This document shows, in pieces, positions 1-12,665 of a stretch of 64,000 nt of DNA. A model generated the notes under the pieces. It did not search any database. It was given only the letters and a program-made list of their open reading frames with translations, and was not told where the DNA came from. How positions within the stretch are numbered: the stretch's first letter is position 1; each line of letters begins with the position of its first letter. The translations under genes and the position numbers were made by a program. The stretch is from assembly GCA_003260075.1 (NCBI GenBank), contig QLIY01000353.1, positions 1-64,000 of the forward strand, given 5' to 3'. The DNA is from Phallusia mammillata. Taxonomy: Eukaryota; Chordata; Ascidiacea; Phlebobranchia; Ascidiidae.

Positions 1-78
1 TATTTTAAGCACCAACCAAGGCCTATGCAAATACATACCTTAATACTCAAGGGCTCCCCCTTAGTCTTCCCCCCCCCC
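1..78. repeat. Contig-end segment ending in a 10-C run, repeated at 1472
   Basis: Bases 1-60 recur almost unchanged from position 1472, inside intron 3 of the first SLCO gene. The first copy ends in exactly ten C (69-78). This is the same pattern as the other poly-C junctions in the window, so I read it as the end of an overlapping contig rather than a biological repeat. No coding sequence is visible in 79-355. Confidence 0.6.
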
Positions 79-355
79 ACGGCGGGAAAAGTTTTTGCTA
101 TTGGGGAGCGTTACTGTCCGTTACAACGGTTCAACACACTTTTTTAGTAGGCCTATAAAGCTTCACAATAAAAAATAGTACGGCAATGTGGCCCATGTTT
201 GTGAAGACGAAAATTCCTTTTTTGTTACGCTGCTATGGATTGATTGTAAAACTATAGATTTAGATCATATCGCCTAAACGGCACAGTTCGCCAAAATGTT
301 CCAACCAAAACTTCTATGCACCACTAGTTAAGACACACATTTGGCCATGCGAGCA

Positions 356-369
356 AATTAATTTTTAAC
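356..369 (-). promoter_or_regulatory. HNF1-like site upstream of SLCO gene A
   Basis: On the minus strand this reads GTTAAAAATTAATT, close to the HNF1 consensus GTTAATNATTAAC. It lies 154 bp before the ATG at 523. The same motif precedes all four SLCO genes at nearly the same distance, with only the central spacer base varying. Confidence 0.6.
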
Positions 370-386
370 TCACCAAGTTCAAGGCG

Positions 387-394
387 TATAAAAG
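387..394 (+). promoter_or_regulatory. TATA-box-like element of SLCO gene A
   Basis: TATAAAAG lies 129 bp before the ATG and just downstream of the HNF1-like site. Position and sequence fit a core promoter. No comparably good TATA box was seen in the other three copies. Confidence 0.4.
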
Positions 395-522
395 CAGATG
401 GACAAGATCAGCTACTTTCAAAGGCTATTGGTTGTTCAAACAAGTTTCCAGGATTTCAATTTGTTGTGCCTATAATTCCACATTACAAAAGAAGCATTTG
501 TCAAGTGAGGTGTAGCCTAACC

Positions 523-3500
523 ATGGGTTGCAATAAGTGCTTTTTCTCCCCAAGAACGTTCGCTATTTGGATCGGGTTAATCGGTTTCACTCAGGTGGGT
601 TGAATAATCTTTGTTAGACGAATTGCATGTAGCCTATAGGTATACATTCGGATATTTGGTGGAGATTGAATCTCTTAAGATAGTGTTGTAAATTGTAATT
701 TAATAACAAATATTTTTTCAAAAAACACACACAAAGAAAGTAAGAAACAACAGGATGCAAAATAAAGAAAAACATGGTTTTATAAACAGTATGTTTAGGC
801 CTATAAAACTAAATAATATGCATATGCATGTATTGGTTTAACGATTACAGATTTACTGCGGCGCTTATACCAAAAGTGTGCTCACAACCATTGAACGAAG
901 ATATCAACTTTCCAGTACAATTTCCGCTGTTATTGCAACTGGAGCACAGATTGGCAATTTGACCGTGATGTTGTTTGTGAGCTACTTCGGGCAACGCTAC
1001 AACAGGTTACATGATCCGGTCAAAGTTAGACATGTTTAATTAAATAATTGCACTGTTAATTTTTTGGCCAATAAATATTTTAAATTGTTGCATCGCCATT
1101 TGCCCAAACCACTGCTACAGAAAATATAATTACGTTTTGTTTTGATTTTAGGCCGAAAATTATTGCCCTTGGTTGTCTGTTGATGACAATGGGCTATTTA
1201 CTATCAGCATTGCCTCAGTTTATAGGAGACCGATATCACTTTGATGACATTTCCGTTAACATTACCACCGAAGATGGCAATAACGCAGTGGTTTGCAGCA
1301 CAAGGTGCGCTGTGTAAATATCGTTTAGTGGTAAGACAAAGTCGCTGATATATGCCATTTAAACTAATCTCATTAATAGCAAATAGCCGTTGCTTTTTAT
1401 TCCAAAAAACAAAAAATTGTTGCAATTAGTAGAAGTTACGAAATGTCCAATACATTTTTTTGAAAACACGATATTTTAAGCACCAACCAAGGCCTATGCA
1501 AATACATACCTTAATACTCTAGGGCTCCCCTTAGTCCCCACATCGTTACCCTGGGCCACATGCCAAGCGCGGGCAAAATTAAGTAAAACGCCATATCTTG
1601 ATCTACAGCGTTACATTAAAGACACAATTAATCTTGTGTTACCATTATACTTCTCCAGAACGATATGTTGAATTACATAAACTTTTAAAAAGTCCATGGA
1701 AACGGGATATTAGCCTAACCTCCTTAATAATATTGTATGACATGACAGCGGTCGAAATACCACAGTGGATTGTGGGGTTGTCTCGGAATCCAAAGCGTCT
1801 TCAAATATCTTTATACTGATTGTAGTTGGGATCATAATAAACGGTATAGGTGGTTCCGGTATACAACCGCTTGGCTATTCTTATGTCGATGATCATGCAA
1901 CAGAACACAATTCGGCCTTGTACATAGGTATGAAAAAGTGCACGTTCGTTAACGTTTGTATATATAACTGATTTTGACATTTTATTCCGTTTTTTAGGAA
2001 TAATGAAGTCTATTGCGCTGATTGGTCCCCTGGTTGGCTATGTTTCTGGTGCCGGGTTTCTAAAAGTTTGGGTCGATGTGGGCTGGGTGGACACAGGTAC
2101 AGCAACTTGCTTATAATGGGATCCTTTCTTTGATACTCATCGGTGTCTTTACTGTTAGACACTATTACAATTGAGCCCCGTCATACTGCATGGGTTGGAG
2201 CTTGGTGGCTTGGGTTTGTGATTGCAGCTTTGTTAATGATCAGTTCTAGTTTGCCTGTTTGGTTCTATCCAAAGGAAATAGAAAAGGAAAAAGATGATGA
2301 CAAGGTAAGGTGCTCACAAGGCTTGTACCCATGTTGTTTATGTGAATGTTAACTGCTTTTTAGTTTGTGTAGAGGCTTGGAACTAATATGTTAAGACTAA
2401 AAATGCGTCACATTTTAGAAGCGAACGACAATGTGCCGAAATAGGGATACAAGCTTACAAACACTCAAATTCTCTGCAGCAAATGACTTCAACTAAATCC
2501 AACATCTTTTAAGTGACTTTAGCCAATGTCAAAGCTGGCCCAAAATTTTAACAGACGAACAACGAATACTTTTCCATCAATAGGGAAAATCTATACAAAA
2601 ACAACGCGTCATGAACCCTTTGCATCTTCGTCAGCACATTGGCCATACCCCCCCCCCTACAAAAACAACGCGTCATGAACCCTTTGCATCTTCGTCAGCA
2701 CATTGCAAATACTTGGCCATGTCTTAACGGATTTGCGTCGCCGTGTAAAAAATATTACATATTTGCTTGCCACTGAACAAGTTGTCCAAACCAAAATGTG
2801 GTTTTCAGGCGTATGTTGTGCAGTGTTGCATGTGTTATATCACCCAAACTGACATTAAGTTGGTGTTTAACACGCTTTGAACGCGTGATTACAAGCACAA
2901 ACATGCTCCTGGTATACGATGCCGCTGCTATATAGAACTGCAGGCCTACAAGTATATTTTCAAGTGAATTACTCGTCATTGGTCCCAATTGTAACGTAGA
3001 AAATTATTATCAAAACCTTTATCCATTTTATTTTTTATTTTGTGTTTAGGACAAGGATGTCGAATTACCACCACTTCCTGAAAACAAAAAAGACTTGGAC
3101 GTTAAACCAGCTTTTAAACAAAACGCTATTACAAAGGAACTAAGGTGACTTTACTTTACCGAGTCACACCTAATTTTAATAAAATCACAAACAATTGCCT
3201 GACTAGAACGTATTTTTTACAGTGGAATATGGCTGGCAATCAAAAAACTTGTGCGTAACATAGAGTTTGTGCTGGTTGTATCCTCATTTACTTGCGAAAT
3301 GTTTAAAATCTCTTCTGTATCAACATTTATTGTTAAATACCTGGAAGTGGGATTTGGTAAATCGGCGGCGACGAGCAGTTTTCTTATCGGTAAGTTATAG
3401 TTTCATCTTAAATAAATTTTACTGTCTGTTCTCAAGCAAATCGGGGTGACACTAAAACGCTAAATCGCGAGAGATGGCTGGACGTCGCGGAAACCGAATA

Positions 3501-5312
3501 TCGGGTTAAATTGCTGACGGTTACTGCTATTAAGGTTCGGGTGAGGTTTTATAGTAGTAGGCTATATGAAATGTTTCCCGCGTTTCGGCGGGACAATGAT
3601 TTCTATCATAAAAACCTCACCCTAATTCAGCGTTTTAGTGTCACCCAGTAAATTGTTGCCGTTTTGTTCTTTAATAAATTAGAATTAAAAATGACTAAAG
3701 ACGGGCAATGGTTTGAGACCGGGTTAGGCTACTGTTACATAGCCTACGTCTTTTCCACAGGTGTTATTAACTTTCCTTTTTTGATTCTTGGAACTGTTTT
3801 GGGAAGTTTTATTGTTAAGCGCTGGAAACTGGGGAAGGTGGGAATAATAAGGTTGCTTTTAACAGTATACATCAGCACCATAGTAGTCTTCTTTGCATTT
3901 CTCTTTGTCGGCTGTGAATCGATTGATATGGCTGGTTTGACTGTCTCATACCCGACCAGGTATAATTGTGTAGTAGCTTGTGAAAAATTTAAATCTTTGC
4001 TTTGCAATATTGTTACAACGCAGTGATGCAGGAAAGCTCGAGAACACGCCTGTGAGTGAGTGCAACGCTGCATGCGAGTGTGATGAAAACGTTTACACGC
4101 CCGTATGTGGACCAGGGCAGATTTCCTACGTGTCCCCCTGTTTTGCCGGATGTACTGACTCGATCGAGAAGGGAGGCAGCATAACTGTTAGTTTATGCGA
4201 CAAACCACCATACTTTAACACTTTGTATTTGCAAGAACTATTACGATTCTTTTTAGAATTAAAAGCAACAGGCCCACGTGAAGCGTATCAAGTTAAATGT
4301 TACACAAAATGGAATTCCCGTTAAATGCATATCGTGGATACATTTCAACACCAATAATTTGTTTTCAGAACTACACTTTGTGTTCGTGTGTTTCCAATTC
4401 CCCTGAAGAACAGGTGGTTTCAATTGGTCGCTGTTACACAAGCAAGTGTGAGGGCTTGGCGGAGGTTGTGATTGGAATAAAAACGTTCATGAACTTTATA
4501 GCTGGTACTGCGGCCACTCCGCTGTTTGTGCTTCTTATGAGGTAATAGTAACGATTTGCATTCTCATTTAGGTCTTTGTTTAAAATGAACAATATAGGCT
4601 ACTTCGCTTTTCTTATTTAAAAAAATGTCAGAAAACAACTTTAAATTTCCTAACAACTAGGACAAAAATTAAACCGTAAAATATTTCCTTGCAAACGCAA
4701 TAATCAAACCATAGATTATTTTTTACGCTTTATTGCCTACCCGGCCATCAACAGAACATTAACACCAGCTGATAAGGCTTTTGGCATCGGAATCGCTTAT
4801 TTTGTTGGTCGATTGGTGGGTTGGATTCCTGCCCCAATCCTGGTTGGTTACGCAATTGACGAAGCTTGTTTGTTTTGGACGAAGGCGGATTGCAGTGGTC
4901 GGTCGTATTGCAGGGTAAATACAAACTGTATACTTCACGAGGTATATCGTTTCCTGGGCGTAGGCTACACAGCCTATGGTTTAAAAAAAGTTGTAAAAAG
5001 CAAGGGTATATGTTCAGATTCTGACTAAAACTATCATAGTCAGCAGAAATCGTTCGTACCTGCTTGAATTAAATACTATGAATTCTATTATGCTTTCAGC
5101 TTTTCGACAACGACTTGTACCGCAGAAGTTACAGTGGAATTCTAATCTCTGTTAAGTTTATATCGACCTGCATCATGTTGTATCTATATCGGGTAGTCTG
5201 TCGCAGTGCAAAGGCTGACAAAGAAAACAAGGAAGAGAAGTCTCTGAACGCAGAACAACATTCTCTTACACACAACGGTGGAAAGGCTAAGGACAAAGAA
5301 ACTGTTGTATAA
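523..5312 (+). CDS. SLCO/OATP organic anion transporter, tandem copy A (13 exons, 657 aa)
   Basis: Predicted 12-TM sodium-independent organic anion transporter of the plasma membrane. Exons: 523-594, 851-1005, 1152-1304, 1749-1927, 1998-2096, 2159-2304, 3050-3144, 3223-3389, 3761-3959, 4024-4186, 4369-4541, 4755-4914, 5100-5312; the phases join without a stop. The OATP signature WVGAWWLGF is in exon 6 (around residue 230). Exons 10-11 (residues about 422-535) encode the Cys-rich Kazal-like extracellular loop with VYTPVCGPGQISY. The start is an ATG followed by FFSPRTFAIW, shared with copies B and C. The C terminus KDKETVV is a class I PDZ-ligand-like tail. Exon 2 is identical to that of copy B over all 155 bases. 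The subfamily and its one-to-one vertebrate orthology cannot be decided from the sequence. Substrates are not predictable. Confidence 0.93.
2594..2705. repeat. 48-bp direct duplication separated by C10
   Basis: A 48-bp segment starting tacaaaaacaacg occurs at 2594 and again at 2658, with exactly ten C (2648-2657) before the second copy. It lies in intron 6 of SLCO-A. Interpreted as unmerged contig overlap. Confidence 0.7.
3444..3646. mobile_element. MITE with 18-bp terminal inverted repeats
   Basis: Starts GGGTGACACTAAAACGCT and ends with its exact reverse complement. An internal inverted pair (ggtgaggttttat / ataaaaacctcacc) would extend the foldback. It lies in intron 8 of SLCO-A, is 203 bp long and has no coding capacity. 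I could not define a target-site duplication, so the superfamily is unknown. Confidence 0.8.
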
Positions 5313-6427
5313 AACTATTATTTGTTGTCGTTCTTGTTCATTGCATGTATTTAAAAAACTGCCGGTAATCATCGGTATTTAGGCCTATCACCTCAAGGTG
5401 ATGGCGTCCTTACTCCTGACCAATGCTAAGGGTTTAAAGTTTCCAGATTTGAAGTGAATAATCCAAGTGCAATAGCACAATTCTCAAACACAATTTTCAA
5501 GTTAACACAGAACAAGTATAATTTCTGATAAAAAAATCTGTGCATTCCTGTTTGTTTTTTTGTAATGTAATCTGTTCTTCGAGTTGTACTTTGTGCATTA
5601 TGTTCCATAAGCTGGATTAAATGTTAAAGCTATATAGCTAGCATTTTATGTAGAGTGTAAAACTAGTTCTTTCACAACAACATCAGGAGTTGTGTAAGTA
5701 TAGATTAATTTCGGATGGAAGATATGAACTAAAAAATAACGGATTCTCAGTAGAAAAATAGTTTTTTGAATAAAAACTGGCGAAGTCTATAATGCAAGAC
5801 TTCTGCAGCCACTAACAAAAGAAATTACAAAATGACCTATTTTGGCGATTGAAAACGGAAATATTTTCTTCACGGTTTATACATGTGACAATCGCTGTCT
5901 TGTACGGATTGAAATGTATCTGCATAATTTTGTTTAATATTCAATGTAGCCTACTACGCTTTAGTGGCTGCGATGTGATTGGCTCGATCAATATGTTTCG
6001 GAAATGACAAAACGGTGTTTTGGTTGTGGATAAAACCATATCTACCTTCGATGTTATGCTGATATTGGGCGATACGAAACGATTTTGCCTACTGTGTTAA
6101 AGGTCCAAACTTTTGGAAATTGTTTACCGAAAATAAGTCGATTTACTGCATTGTTTGCACCCGAATCGGTGATCTGTGGTCCTTAAAAGCCGCAAACGTC
6201 TTTGTTCCGCCAGATTAAATCCAAACAAGATGTTATAAACATGCATTTTTGTTTTTTACCATACCCCAAAGTGTTGATGCGTATAAAGTGTGGAATGGAA
6301 ATGCTTAAAGTACATTCATCTCTGATGTAACTGGCTGCGTCATACCGATACGTTTATGATGCGTTTGTCGTATTCCTTCCTTGTCGCCGTGACGGACAGT
6401 ATGGTATAACACATTTGGCCACTTGCA
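5313..6427. other. Intergenic region between SLCO-A and SLCO-B
   Basis: No convincing coding sequence, RNA gene or transposon termini were seen. It holds the 3' flank of SLCO-A, one TAGGCCTA octamer (5380-5387) and the upstream region of SLCO-B. The sequence ACATTTGGCCA just before the SLCO-B HNF1-like site is shared with the SLCO-A promoter. Confidence 0.5.
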
Positions 6428-6441
6428 AATTAATGTTTAAC
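6428..6441 (-). promoter_or_regulatory. HNF1-like site upstream of SLCO gene B
   Basis: On the minus strand this reads GTTAAACATTAATT, 169 bp before the ATG at 6610. It has the same half-sites as in the other SLCO copies with C as central base. Confidence 0.6.
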
Positions 6442-6609
6442 CAGCACCCACTCGGAGTAAAATGTGATTCAAAGTAGGTGGGCATGATTTATTTGATCGA
6501 CACTTTTACGGTTTGATCGTTCACGCGTCTGATCTCAATAATATAGTGCATGGCTTTATGATAAGTTACAAACACAATAGTCGAGTCGTCATCCAGTATA
6601 AGTGCAGTT

Positions 6610-9600
6610 ATGGGATTTAATAGCTGCTTTTTCTCTCCACGAACTTTTGCAATATGGGTTGGTTTGATCGTTTTCACGCAGGTAAGAAAAAAGTTATTTA
6701 ATGAAACAAAACTTTTGCATGTGATAAAATTTTTTAGCATTTCTTACTGAGGAAAATAAAATAAAAAATAATACCTAGTTTAAACTACTGCAGCAAGTTT
6801 TCCTTTTTTAAATTTTTTTTGGCGATTGTTGTTCATTGTTTGTTTCTTAATTGTTCGCCTGTAGCCTAAACATAGGTATAATATTCTGGTACATGTTTTG
6901 AAACGATTTTAAAGCTCAAAAAGTCCTTAAAATATATAGCCTAATGATGGCCAAAGAAACAACAGCCAAAGTGTATAGGCCTATTATATGAGAATGGCGA
7001 CACTTTTCATTGTGTTTTACGATGCAGATTTACTGCGGCGCTTATACCAAAAGTGTGCTCACAACCATTGAACGAAGATATCAACTTTCCAGTACAATTT
7101 CCGCTGTTATTGCAACTGGAGCACAGATTGGCAATTTGACCGTGATGTTGTTTGTGAGCTACTTCGGGCAACGCTACAACAGGTTGCATGATGCGTTTTG
7201 CCATGTTAAATTAAATGGCCTAATTGTTGTTTATTTTTTCTCTGCAATGGTGCAAAACTGTGTGTTTTTTGGCCAATAAATATTTTAGATGTATGCACCG
7301 ACATTAGAGTAAAAAAGGCAAAAGAGAGATCAATAGCTGATACCTTAATTAACTAAACGTTTTCTGGTCTTTGTACAACATTTGACTTTGTTGTTAAATC
7401 CGAACAAATCTAATTATCTTTTTGAATTTCAGGCCCAAAATTATTGCTCTTGGCTGTCTGATGATGATATTCGGTTACTTATTGGCAGCATTGCCTCAGT
7501 TCATAGGAGATCGATACCAATTTGATGATATTTCGGTTAACATTACCACTGAGGATGGCAATAACGCAGTGGTTTGCAGTGCAAGGTGGGGTAGCCTACA
7601 GTTTTCTCTTCGCCCAGTGGTATGAACAGAATCGTCTCAGACTGGGACTTAAATATAAGCAAATTTTATATAGAACGTAAATCGGCGCAGAAGTGGCAAC
7701 ATGCACAATCTAACGTAGCTATTATAACAAAAAACATTTTTCACTTCGCCTACTTTAAGTCTCGTTATAGTGTAGCTAAAATATTTTATTTGTTTGTTAC
7801 ATGACAGTGGACGAAACGTGACAGAAGTGGACTGCGAGGTTGTCACGGAAGACAAAGCATCTACAAATACTTTTATACTGATTGTAGTTGGGATTTTAAT
7901 AACCGGAATCGGTGGTTCCGCAATACAACCGCTTGGCTATTCGTATGTTGATGATCATGCAACACAACACAATTCAGCCATGTACGTGGGTAAGCGAAAG
8001 AATTGTTGTGTAGCCTATTTTTGGCTAAGAAATGAAACCAAATTATAATTGACAATGATTACCGGTGTATTTTTAGGTATCATAAACTCTATTGCGTTAA
8101 TTGGTCCCATGCTTGGCTATGTTTTGGGGGGTGTTTTTCTAAAAGTGTGGGTCGATGTGGGCTGGGTGGACACAGGTAAAGTATCTTGTATACAATCAAT
8201 CATTTCTTTGATATTATTTCGTGTCTTTACTGTTAGACACTATTACGATTGAGCCCCGTCATACTGCTTGGGTTGGAGCTTGGTGGCTTGGGTTTGTGAT
8301 CGCAGCTTTGTTAATGACCTGTTGTAGTTTTCCTGTCTGGTTCTATCCAAAGGAAATAGAAAAGGATGATGATAAGGTAAAATAGTAATGAAGTGACAAA
8401 AAAAAGAGAGAAAGAATTAAATGTCGAAACGATCAACACCAAAACACAGCATATAATAAAAGCCTGAAACACAAATGCTAATATGTTTTGTGTCTAAAAA
8501 CACGAGATAACAAAGAAATGCCAGATACTAAAGCATTAACGACCCATGTGTGACCTAAAACAGAATACTGTAGTTTGCTGGTTACGATCAAGATCTATCT
8601 ACTAAGTGATGCACCGAACCCCCCCCCCCCCACAGAATACTGTAGTTTGCTGGTTACGATCAAGATCTATCTACTAAGTCAGTGTGGTCCAACTTCATTT
8701 TGTTGCGGGCCATTCAAAATCGTTAACTTACTACGCGGGCCAAGGTTTAAATTTTTGCTGGAAAGACTTTTTTTCTGGGTCAAACTCTAGGGTAACTATA
8801 CATCTTTTTTATCAAAAGATAAGTTTATTTTTATATTTTATAGTTTTACTGAGTAGAAGCTGTCAAAAACATTTTAAACACAGTTTCCACTCTAGCGCAA
8901 AAATGCCTCTGAACGGTTTATAGAAGCAGAACCCTTTATTACATAACAATGCCTTGTCATGCGTCACAATATTTGTCATGCGGCCAAAATTGGCCCGCGG
9001 GCCTGCAGTTGGACCACGCTGTACTAAGTGATGCACCGAACCCGCCTAATAAGGTTCGGGCCGAAACCGAATATTCGGCCGAATCAGGCCGAACCTAAAA
9101 TCCCCGTTTTTTGGATGGTTTTAACTGGACCTTGTGTTGTTGATGCGAGTGAACTCAATTTTGACAAACTAAAATCACTTTCACACTGGGTAAACTTTGC
9201 TAAACAGCTAATAGTTTGCAGACAACGTGGCTGGTATTTCATAGATACAACAAATAGTTAATTAATGATGTTTCGTATGGGTGTAAATGAAATTTAAGGC
9301 CTTAATTCCATGCAATAAAAAAGTCCGGTTTCGGCCGAATTTTCAAAAAAGTTCGGGCCGAAACCGAAACATTGGAAAACAGCGGATTCGGCCGAAATGT
9401 TTCGGCCAACCGAAACTTCGGTGCATCACTACTATCTACTACTATCAATAAATGTATGTGATTTAACGCCTGAATTAAACTGCATCAGCACATGGCAAAC
9501 ACTTAGTCATGTTTTGAGCGGATTTGTCCCTGAGTTGACATGTAAAAATATCAAATATGCGGATATACTTGCTACCTTTTCGCCACCATTAAGTTGTTCA

Positions 9601-12568
9601 AACACAAATGCAACTATGCAGTCAGCGTACGTTACATTCAAAAAACATATTGCACCGACAGATATGACGTGTTGTAGGGTGATTTACACTTTATCTACAC
9701 GACTGTAAGCTGTACTAATACAGCAAGTTTGTCCCCCCCCCCCACCGACAGATATGACGTGTTGTAGGGTGATTTACACTTTATCTACACAACTGTAAGC
9801 TGTACTAGTAGGCCTACAGCAAGTTTGCAACGACATAGTTTCCGATGATATTTAGTCCGTTTGAAGTTTATCCACACCTAAAAATGCTTTGCATCTTCCG
9901 AAAGTGTTTTTTCCTAATACAAAGTAAAAGAAAAAAACAAAAGAAAATCCTACAAAAATCTACTCTTCTTTCAAAAATATTAAACGTAGTAACGGAAAAA
10001 ATTTGTACTAAACTTCGCCGTACACAGGGCAATTAAGATCGAGTCTTTATCCACGAGCAAGTCTCAAATTAATTCAACGTATCACATCTGAGTCTAGTAG
10101 GCTAAATCAAGTTGGGCGAGTCAAGTACGGTATTCAGTACAAGCGACTAGAGTAGAGTCAAAACGAGTCGCCAGAAGACTAGATACAAGTTACATTTGAA
10201 TTTTCACTTTGATGTGTTTAGAACAAAGAGGTCCAACCACCTGTTCTTGAAGAAAAGAAAAATGAACTGAACTTTAAGTCAGCATACAAACAAAACGCTG
10301 TCATGAAGGAACTGAGGTGGTATTACCATTTACTGATATACCTAATGTATTTTGTCAAACAAAAAAATAACTGAAAATCATTTTTTGGCAGTGGAATATG
10401 GGTAGCGGTAAAGAAACTGGCGTACAACATGGGGTTTGTACTGATCGTATCATCAATGGTTTGCGAATGGTTTCAAATCTCATCCGTTTCCACTTTTATT
10501 GTAAAATACCTTGAAGTGGGATTCGGCAAATCGGCGGCAGCAAGCAGCTTTCTCATCGGTAGGTTTGTTTGGTGATCAAAGGTGTTTTTACGCTATTGTA
10601 GAAACGACATGCTCATGGGCAGTTAATTAGCCGTTGTTTCATGGTAAATCGTTTTTACTATCAAACAAATCATTAAAACGAATTACTGTGCCTATACATA
10701 CTGCAATAAAATTATTTGTTTTACGCAGGTTAAGTACTGTAGTGACATGATTGTTTCTTATCCAAAGGTGCTATCAACCTTCCGTTTTTGGTGCTTGGAA
10801 CCGTTATTGGAAGTTTCATAGTTAAGCGTTGGAAATTGGGAAAAGTTGGCATGGTGAGGGTAATTCTAATGGCCTACATCTGCTCCCTGGCAGCCTACTT
10901 TGGATTCCTCTTTATCGGCTGTAAATCCATTGATATGGCTGGTCTGACTGTCCCATACCTTACCAGGTACAATGGTGCAGTAGTTAGTTAAAATCATTGA
11001 ATTCTTTGCTTTGCTATATATTTTTACAACACAGTGATACAGGAAAACTCGAGAACACGCCCGTGAGTAAGTGCAACGCTGCATGCGACTGCGATGAGAA
11101 CGTTTACACGCCCGTATGCGGACCATTGCAAATTTCCTATGTGTCCCCCTGTTTTGCCGGTTGTTCCGACTCGATCGAAGAGGGAGGCAGCATAACGGTT
11201 GGTTTGTGCGACGAACCGATACTTCGTGCATGTATCGAATGTTATAGTTATGAGTTGTCCAAAGTTTTGAAAGTTTCAAGAAACTGTAGGCCTACATCAC
11301 CGCAAAACAGTTTTCAACTGCACAGTTATTTTATTGTTGGCAGTGTTGTTACCTTTTATAGTTTCAATGCAAATTAGTTTTGAATAATAAAGTTGTTTCC
11401 AGAACTACACGTCTTGTACATGTGTTTCAAATTCCCCCGAAGAACAAGTGGTTTCGATTGGTCGATGTTACACGAGCAAGTGTGAGGGCTTGGCAGAAGT
11501 TGTGATTGCCATGAAAACGTTTATGAACTTCGTAGCAGGGGTTTCTACCACGCCGCTGTTTGTCCTTCTTATGAGGTAAAACATTAAGCCTATGCTTAAG
11601 CCTTGGACAAAAAATCTATAAAACGTACGTTTGACATTGTTTGGAAATTCCTTTCCATGTTATTCCCTTAGAATGACACAAGCTGCGCGATATATTTTTT
11701 GAAATGTAAACAGACAGATTTTGCCCATATGCATAAACTGTCGACTGAAAACGTCTCGAGATGGGCGCTCCAAACCAAGAAAATAACCTCTGGAGGATGT
11801 TTCGATTAAAAGTTCTAAAAATGTTTCAAAAACAAACGTGTCCAAGGGCCATCTATTTGAAGCAAATTCATTTGACCTTGCACTTGTGAATAAACTTTTA
11901 TACCTACAGATCACTCACACCAGCTGATAAAGCATTTGGAATTGGAATCGCCTTTTTTGTAGCTCGCTTGTTGGGTTGGATTCCCGCTCCAATCCTGGTT
12001 GGTTACGCAATTGACGAAGCTTGTTTGTTTTGGACGAAGGCGGATTGCAGTGGTCGGTCGTATTGCAGGGTAAATACAAACTTGATTTACTACCTTTAAC
12101 ATTTGGTCACTGATGTTTATTCTAACCATCTTACTGTCCAACGTCAGTGCCGTATTAAACCCGTAAGGACAAATTTTACCGCGGACTAGTAAATAAACTT
12201 GTGCGGCCTTGTGAAAAATGTACGTTCACATCCTTTCAAGACAAATTTGGTAAACAAATGGTTTAAAACCAAAAACACTGCAGATTTTTTTCAGAAGACT
12301 GGCTCCGACAATATTATACTTTTTTGATTCACTGACAAAAACGTTTCTGTTTCAGCTGTTTGACAACGACGTGTACCGCAGAAGTTACAGTGGAATTCTA
12401 ATCGCTGTTAAGTTTGTGTCGACCTGCATCATGTTGTATTTATATCGTGTAGTCTGTCGAAGTGCAAAGGAGGAAAAGGTTAAGGAACAGGAAAAGGCGC
12501 AAATTGCGGAAAGCCAACCTCTCGCATCTAATGGTCACGAGGCAAAGGACAAAGACACCGTTGTCTGA
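6610..12568 (+). CDS. SLCO/OATP organic anion transporter, tandem copy B (13 exons, 656 aa)
   Basis: Same 13-exon, 12-TM layout as copy A. Exons: 6610-6681, 7028-7182, 7433-7585, 7808-7989, 8077-8175, 8237-8376, 10222-10316, 10392-10558, 10768-10966, 11035-11197, 11403-11575, 11910-12069, 12356-12568; phases are consistent throughout. The signature WVGAWWLGF is in exon 6 and the Kazal-like loop in exons 10-11. The tail ends KDKDTVV, again PDZ-ligand-like. Intron 6 (8377-10221) is enlarged by two MITEs and two poly-C haplotype duplications. Exon 2 matches copy A base for base, and a second identical stretch spans the end of exon 12 into its intron, suggesting gene conversion. Subfamily and substrates are undetermined. 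Confidence 0.93.
8560..8689. repeat. Haplotype duplication with poly-C junction next to a hAT insertion
   Basis: A segment from acagaatactg to ctactaagt occurs at 8560 and at 8632, separated by 13 C (8619-8631; about three may be native). The first copy runs straight from tactaagt into gatgcaccgaacc. In the second copy the hAT element at 8690-9021 is inserted at exactly that point. The two copies therefore look like an empty and an occupied allele. Confidence 0.75.
8690..9021. mobile_element. hAT-type MITE, 8-bp TSD tactaagt
   Basis: Termini CAGTGTGGTCCAAC and GTTGGACCACGCTG are near-perfect inverted repeats starting with the hAT-like CAG. The flanks are perfect 8-bp duplications, tactaagt, at 8682-8689 and 9022-9029. 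It is 332 bp and non-coding. It lies in intron 6 of SLCO-B, at the edge of the next MITE. Confidence 0.9.
9027..9430. mobile_element. Foldback MITE with TIR AGTGATGCACCGAA
   Basis: 14-bp terminal inverted repeats at 9027-9040 and 9417-9430, plus subterminal inverted TTCGG/CCGAA-rich blocks on both sides (ggttcgggccgaaaccgaa and its complement). It is about 400 bp and non-coding. A short relative lies at 42686-42770. Its left end is the insertion site of the preceding hAT element. Confidence 0.8.
9654..9828. repeat. About 80-bp direct duplication separated by 11 C
   Basis: The segment beginning accgacagatatgacg is present at 9654 and 9744 with poly-C at 9733-9743. The copies differ by a substitution and a small insertion (gtaggcc), as expected for two alleles. 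It lies in intron 6 of SLCO-B. Confidence 0.7.
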
Positions 12569-12665
12569 AGATTTGACGATTATAATATAGGATTGGCGTT
12601 GGGATATTCATAATTGCATTCTACAGCACACAAAATTTGTTTCGCTCCGTGCCCTATACACAAAT

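Noticed and set aside
2594..2705. Poly-C tracts as regulatory G-quadruplex or i-motif elements
   Set aside because: Nearly constant length of about 10 and flanking allelic duplications fit assembly joints far better; unbroken C runs also recur at unrelated contexts.
9397..9708. 103-codon + strand frame in SLCO-B intron 6
   Set aside because: It starts inside a MITE terminus, runs into a haplotype duplication and shows no family similarity.
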